A DNA stretch of 64,000 nucleotides from Turritopsis dohrnii (taxonomy: Eukaryota; Cnidaria; Hydrozoa; Anthoathecata; Oceaniidae): the NCBI GenBank assembly GCA_027922465.2, contig BQMF02000174.1, forward strand, positions 310,001 to 374,000, read 5' to 3'. Below the pieces are notes generated by a model, which did not search any database, was not told the origin of the DNA, and saw only the letters and a program-made list of their open reading frames with translations. Positions 59,081 through 64,000 of the stretch are shown one piece after another (positions within the stretch are counted from its first letter, which is position 1; each line of letters starts with the position of its first letter). The position numbers were made by a program, and so were the translations under genes.

Positions 59081-60224
59081 AATTAAATTTTCCCACGACT
59101 TCTCTGCACCCGACCCAAACGTTTCTCCGAGTTTTTGTTCCCTGATCAATACTTTTCTGGTTTTTGCGGTTTATCTTGATTATTTTTTTCTTATATTCTT
59201 ATATAGAAAGTATTTAGTCAGGAAAAAGCGACTAATTTCAAAATTTAGTGAGTAATTTAAAAAATTGATGGGAGAAAAGTGACTTACGTTGTCTTCGTGA
59301 ATGTCAGAAGATTCGTGCATATGATAAAAATGGTAACATAAGTGTTTAAAGGTGATAAAGATAAATGATATTGATTGGCGCTTTTGCTAAATATGATGCT
59401 CAAGGAAAATCATTATTAGATGATGTTTTGTGATGACCATGTTGAAAATGTATAGTTTTTCAAATTACAATATTTTGCTATAATTTTTATAATCTCTTCT
59501 TCTTCAGTAGCTTTCTCACTCATTTTTCGATAATATTACTCAGCTCATTACTATCAAGTGCTACTCAGAAAAAATACGACATATTATTTTTTAAGCCAAC
59601 AGCATTGTGCAAAATTTAGGAAAGTACAATAACATCTTTGTGTTTGCCCTCTTTGCTTATATATATTTGCAAAAAATTTGTGATTAACATGTTGATAACC
59701 TTTTGAAAGTGGCCGTCATATGTTGACAACAATTTCAAATTTGTTATGTAAGAAATCAACAACAACAAAAAAATTATTAAAGTTGCCAATAGCATCAATT
59801 TGAAAGTTTTGCAACATTTCTCAATTCTTCTGACTACAAACGTTCGCAGTAAACGTTCGTTTACTGATCGACGTTAGCGACAGATGTGCAACGGTTGGAT
59901 CTGAGATAATAGATTCGAAAATAATGATTCGTTGTTTATTGAGACCTCCATATGAGAAATGGAATCCGGAAAGAAGGCATATATGATCACTACTGCTTTC
60001 GTGATGCAATAGGATTCCAGTCTAAGTTTGGGTTGACTCCTAAATTTTAAGAAACTCAAGAAATATTTTCAGAAGTTATATGTAAGAGGCTACCCACTGT
60101 CAATAAATGTTTATATCAAAACAAGAGTTCCTAGAATACAAAAAAAAGGAGTTTCTAAAATATAAATGAAATGCAAAAACATATTCTGAAAGAAATGGTC
60201 TTTTGGTCTGAATGCTTCCAACTT
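59081..60224. other. 3' flank of the choloylglycine-hydrolase-like gene
   Basis: AT-rich and without a supported gene. A TTTATT at about 59935 could serve as minus-strand AATAAA for the gene ending at 60225. Confidence 0.4.
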
Positions 60225-62444
60225 TTAGAGTTCTTCTTTTCCTTCTACATTTTCCATTTCATCTGTGACATTGATCAACCCGTCCAAGAAGTCGCCGTTT
60301 AATGCCACTCTTTTACTGCTAGTTTTTGAAGCGTTGTTCAATTCAACCTTGCGAATGCTCATAAAATGTTGGTCTCGGAAATAGAGGATATTGTTAGTCA
60401 AATCTTTGACGACAGCCCATCGCACTGGAGATCCACCACTACCTATTTCAATCAAACGTGAATAAATATAAGCGTGATTGGATTACATAAACTGAAAATC
60501 GTCGATCGGGATAAATATGATTCTATATGAAGAAATTTAAACATCTAATTCATTGACTTTAGGACACCCGTGGGGGAGTAAAGTCTTTAAAATAAGCGAG
60601 GATTTCTCCTTCTCCTATTACTTCAAGTTTTTTTGTGCCATGGTTACATAACATCGTTATCAAATTCTCAATTCGGGCGAAAATTCTTCAATTTTCATAA
60701 AGTTTTGCACAAAACCAATTGAAAAGTGTTGATTTCGAATTTGGTGGTCATTTTTCAGATTTGACCAAAATTTGGGGAGGTTCTTTACGAAACCTGAAAT
60801 CTTTAAGTCATGGACCTTCTTTTTTATATTTATATATTTGTAATAATGATATATTTAGTTCAACTAACCATTAGGAACACCTGATGCGTTCAGTATTTGC
60901 CATGCTTTATTTGCACCACTTTTAGCATCTTTTGGCTTTTCTCCAAACTGAACCAAGGCAGCCGTTCTGATGAAACGACTCGTTGTAGTGAAATCACCAG
61001 GCATACCAAGCCCGCCACTCGCTGAACCAAAACCTCCAAAACTTTCTTTTCCCTCTCCATTAATGTTATCATATTCTCTTTTAGGATGTCCTACACCTTG
61101 CAAATTAACATGATTGTGAAGATTAGTCATGTGCCAGTCGTATGGTGGTTGGTTTGTAAAAACGCCAATAGTATTTTCATGAATTTTGCGCCCTTCTTTG
61201 GTGTATTCTATCACCAACGCATTTCCTGATCTGTCAACAACACTCCAATGTAATGGGAAGATGTACTCCATCGTTTCACCCGGTTTTTCTGGATCGGGTA
61301 ATATAGATACTTCAGTCCAAACAAATGGAAACTCGTCATTGTCAATTGCAACGCGAATCTCTTGTGTGTTGCTATATCGAGCTAAATTAAGTTGGATTAT
61401 GCATACAATTTTGTGTTTAGCTCACATAAGCTCCTACTTGAAATTAAATACTAGTAGGAATAAACCATGAACACCAAGAGCGCTACTTATTGAATATTTC
61501 CCAGTCGGCAAAATCGACAAAAAGTCACTGTGACGGAGAGAATTTTTATTGAAATTGTGTGCATATTTATATAGAAATGCACACCTTCGCAGAGATTTCT
61601 TAACAAATGTGCTGACTGGGTGAAGATAAGAACATGAGGTCATCTCATCGAGTGTGAGATGTTTTTAAACATGCGTGATACTTACACAACATAAACTCTG
61701 AAAGTTGCAGGTGTGACAGTGCGTTTCCGCATTTTGTTACCGGAATCTCACTTGCGCTGGGATATTTTGCATAACCTTGGAAATACAGAACACCAACTGA
61801 TAAGCCATCAGCGTTTTGTCCATCCATAATTCCTCTCGGAAGATAATTTTCGTTAGGTGTAATGAATGACATTGCGTTTTTGGAGTGCCATCTTAGTAGT
61901 GTGTTCCCATAACAACTTGATCCAGAAGGAAAAGGATGAGCTTGAAAGAGAGTTCGTTCTGGTGCAGTTCGCACATCATACTTGAAATCGAAACCAAACA
62001 TATTTGTGCGTCCAACGAGTATTGTCCTGTCTTCTGTTGGAAGGACAAACTCTGTACATGCATAAGTACACTGTACCATGCAATACATGACAACGATCAC
62101 AGCAACGAAGATCTAAAAATAGAACATAACATAATTTTATTTCTATGTGTTTTATTTCCGTTTGCTAATTGAACCGGTACAGATAGCCAATATCAATATA
62201 GGACAGCTGTGATAGGTGCCTCAACGTTGGAGCATAACCTTTCTGATAAGTAAATTGGATCGAAGTAATCGGAAACAGATGGCCTCTCCGATACAGTTTT
62301 CGGATCACACCGATAACTGTACAGCTGTCTAGTGGAAACTAGATTTTTGAAGATTTCTGCAATAGAACTATATACTATCAACACTTATTTTTGCAACCTT
62401 CTCTTATGATAAATAAAACATAGAGAAAAAAGTTTAACCTTCAT
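60225..62444 (-). CDS. Secreted choloylglycine hydrolase / penicillin-V-acylase-like Ntn hydrolase
   Basis: Minus-strand exons 62439-62444 (only ATG AAG), 61686-62112, 60869-61381 and 60225-60442; all GT-AG and in frame, 387 residues. Residues 1-20 (MKIFVAVIVVMYCMVQCTYA) are a signal peptide; cleavage after Ala20 would leave Cys21 of CTEF as the new N-terminus, the nucleophile position of this family. Other family marks: LVGRTNMFGFDF, NADGLSVGVLYF, NALVIEY, FTNQPPYDWHMTNL (conserved Asn) and SRFIRTAAL (conserved Arg). Enzymes of this family cut amide bonds of conjugated bile acids, penicillin V or N-acyl amides; a secreted or lysosomal amidase is inferred, substrate unknown. Intron 3 (60443-60868) carries a satellite-family repeat. 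Confidence 0.88.
60548..60840. repeat. Satellite-family member in intron 3 of the hydrolase gene
   Basis: Starts with the head cattgactttaggacacccg and tttctccttctcctatt, then a single degenerate unit (ttttgcacaaaaccaattga, gtgttgatttcgaatttgg), and ends with a shortened tail. Same order as in the array at 46470-58205. Confidence 0.65.
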
Positions 62445-62521
62445 TTTGACCAATAATGACGACTTCTGTCTTCTTCGCAATTTCTGTTATGGAACTGTGA
62501 ATGAGATGCATTTTGATTATC

Positions 62522-62529
62522 TATTTATA
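62522..62529 (-). promoter_or_regulatory. TATA box of the choloylglycine-hydrolase-like gene
   Basis: TATAAATA on the minus strand, 78 bp before the ATG at 62444, leaving room for a start site about 30 bp downstream and a ~45-nt leader. Confidence 0.5.
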
Positions 62530-63040
62530 CACATCAGTGACGTGCAATTTAATTACGTAATTTTGAGGAAAAACAAATAAAACAAATGTTTGCTTAGGAA
62601 TAATATTATTAAAAAGTATAAAAAAGCAACACAAAGTTTTTTTGAAAGCTTTGCGGCTTAAGCCATTTCAGTGAAATCAATAAACATTGTTTTATCTGCG
62701 ATTAAAGGAGGATGTAACGGTATCCAAGGTCAAGTGACATGATTACAGTAGAATAGTGAAATATGAAAAGCTTAAACAGGAATACTGATGCATACACTTG
62801 TACACTGCTTCTGTATGTACTTTATTTCGATGATTTCTTTCATTTGCTTCAAGAAGCTAGATATCGTTTGCAATTTGTCATCACTCCTAAGATCATTTTC
62901 AACATGAAAAAATCTTGTTGAAAGAAATAGACGAGCAAAGCGGAACCATCAGTTCTATGAGAAAGCAACTAAAAGTATGACGTAAAATAAATATTCGCAA
63001 AAGTGTGCACTTAAGAAGCATCCATTGTTATGCTTATTTT
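62530..63040. other. Gene-free stretch upstream of the hydrolase gene
   Basis: No recognised feature. Confidence 0.45.
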
Positions 63041-63042
63041 TA

Positions 63043-63453
63043 AGCTTTTTTCACATGCACGTAAAATTTTACGTAAGCTCAAGAATGTTCATTCATTCTC
63101 TTCTTAAGGAAAAGTTTTCGTAAGGTCTTACGGACGTTCATGAGCCCTTACGACGATTTCCAAAAAATTTTGTTTTTAAGAAAATCGTCGTAAGCCTCCG
63201 TAAGCCTCAAGAAGAAAAAAACGTTCGAAAAATTAGATCGAGCGTTCGAAATGACGTCTTTTGTTCGAAATTACATCATTTTTTGCTAATGATCTATTTC
63301 CAAACGTTCCAAATGTACATTGTATTTTTTATTGCAGCAAATTTTAGTGCATGTGAATGAAAATCTCCGTCAAGGCATTTTTTCTTCGTAAGAACTTACG
63401 AAAAAAGGTTCGTGAGGTGTTACGACAAAAATTACGTGCATGTGAAAAAAGCT
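63043..63453. mobile_element. MITE with 'agcttttttcacatgcacgtaa' ends and TA duplication
   Basis: AGCTTTTTTCACATGCACGTAA at the left is matched by its reverse complement at the right; TA flanks both sides (63041-63042, 63454-63455). The interior has several cttacg/cgtaag words in both orientations. 411 bp, non-coding. Confidence 0.75.
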
Positions 63454-63455
63454 TA

Positions 63456-64000
63456 ATAAGGGATAGTTTTCTTTACACATTACACCCACTACTCCATACA
63501 CGCGATCTGCATCATAGGCGGATTTAGAACATAGTCAAAAGAGTTCAGTTATCAAAAGAAGAAAAGGGAAACGTGCAACTACTAAACAATAATTGAGACT
63601 GAAAAGAAAATTCGTGTCAGTGTCTGTTCCGCTAATCTGAAGATATCAAATTACTTAGAAAAAAACTCGAATATTCCTGGTTAGAAATCGTTAAGACATC
63701 CTCACGAATTTGGAAGTTACCAATAGCAACTATTGCTACACCATAAAGTTACTGTTTCTAATTGTAAGTTATTGATTGTTTTTTCAAAAATAAAAAGATT
63801 TCTACATGAAATAGAAAGTGCTGTAGAATTTACAGAACGGTCGTCGCCATGACCGATTATAGAGAGGCATCTTGCTCATTAATTTTTAAACCTGGTGAAG
63901 TATTTATGAGAACAGCATTTGCGATCGTCATTTTGTGATATAAGTGATATACACATAGCGAACCTAATTTTTCGCTGGTGGACCATTGTTTTGGAAAAGT
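63456..64000. other. Gene-free right edge
   Basis: Nothing recognised. Confidence 0.4.

Overview
The window looks like AT-rich nuclear DNA from an invertebrate animal, most likely a cnidarian. Evidence: genes split by short GT-AG introns, AGXT2-like and choloylglycine-hydrolase-like genes, a tandem pair of Pmp-like beta-helix membrane proteins, DIRS-type and LINE remnants, PIF/Harbinger and TA-target DNA transposons, and many short inverted-repeat elements. The phylum is inferred; no ribosomal or mitochondrial marker is present.

Layout. 0.1-0.9 kb: 5' part of a minus-strand AGXT2-like aminotransferase gene that runs off the left edge. 1-10.6 kb: small inverted-repeat elements, a four-copy ~500 bp repeat, and a 1.6 kb transposon relic with a PHD-finger fragment. 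10.7-13.2 kb: broken DIRS-type retroelement ending at a perfect hairpin. 13.4-20.1 kb: transposon-dense, including a LINE interrupted by a TA-target element that itself carries another repeat. 22.4-23.9 kb: two likely exons of an unidentified membrane protein. 24.3-38.2 kb: two tandem copies of a secreted/multipass Pmp-like beta-helix protein (first a pseudogene, second nearly intact), with a C2H2 zinc-finger membrane protein gene between them. 38-46.4 kb: mostly gene-free with several MITEs. 46.5-58.2 kb: a 128-bp satellite array split by two RAG1-like transposons. 60.2-62.4 kb: complete minus-strand choloylglycine-hydrolase-like gene. The rest is featureless or MITE.

The outstanding feature is the pair of RAG1-like elements (47514-52288 and 52873-57802). 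Each has CACGGCTG... termini and a perfect 4-bp target duplication, verifiable because the surrounding satellite monomers show the empty site. Each carries one intron-split gene for a protein with the layout of vertebrate RAG1: N-terminal zinc region, RING finger, then a core with Asp, Asp and Glu catalytic candidates and the CxxC...HxxxxH zinc ligands. The first copy reads as an uninterrupted 960-residue protein over seven exons; the second has one single-base frameshift and one extra intron. No RAG2-like gene is present. In both copies the two terminal repeats are bipartite, with an inner motif exactly 10 bp farther from the tip on the left than on the right, recalling the 12/23 asymmetry of V(D)J signals.

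The other genes show no operon-like relationship; they are ordinary dispersed animal genes in a transposon-rich landscape.
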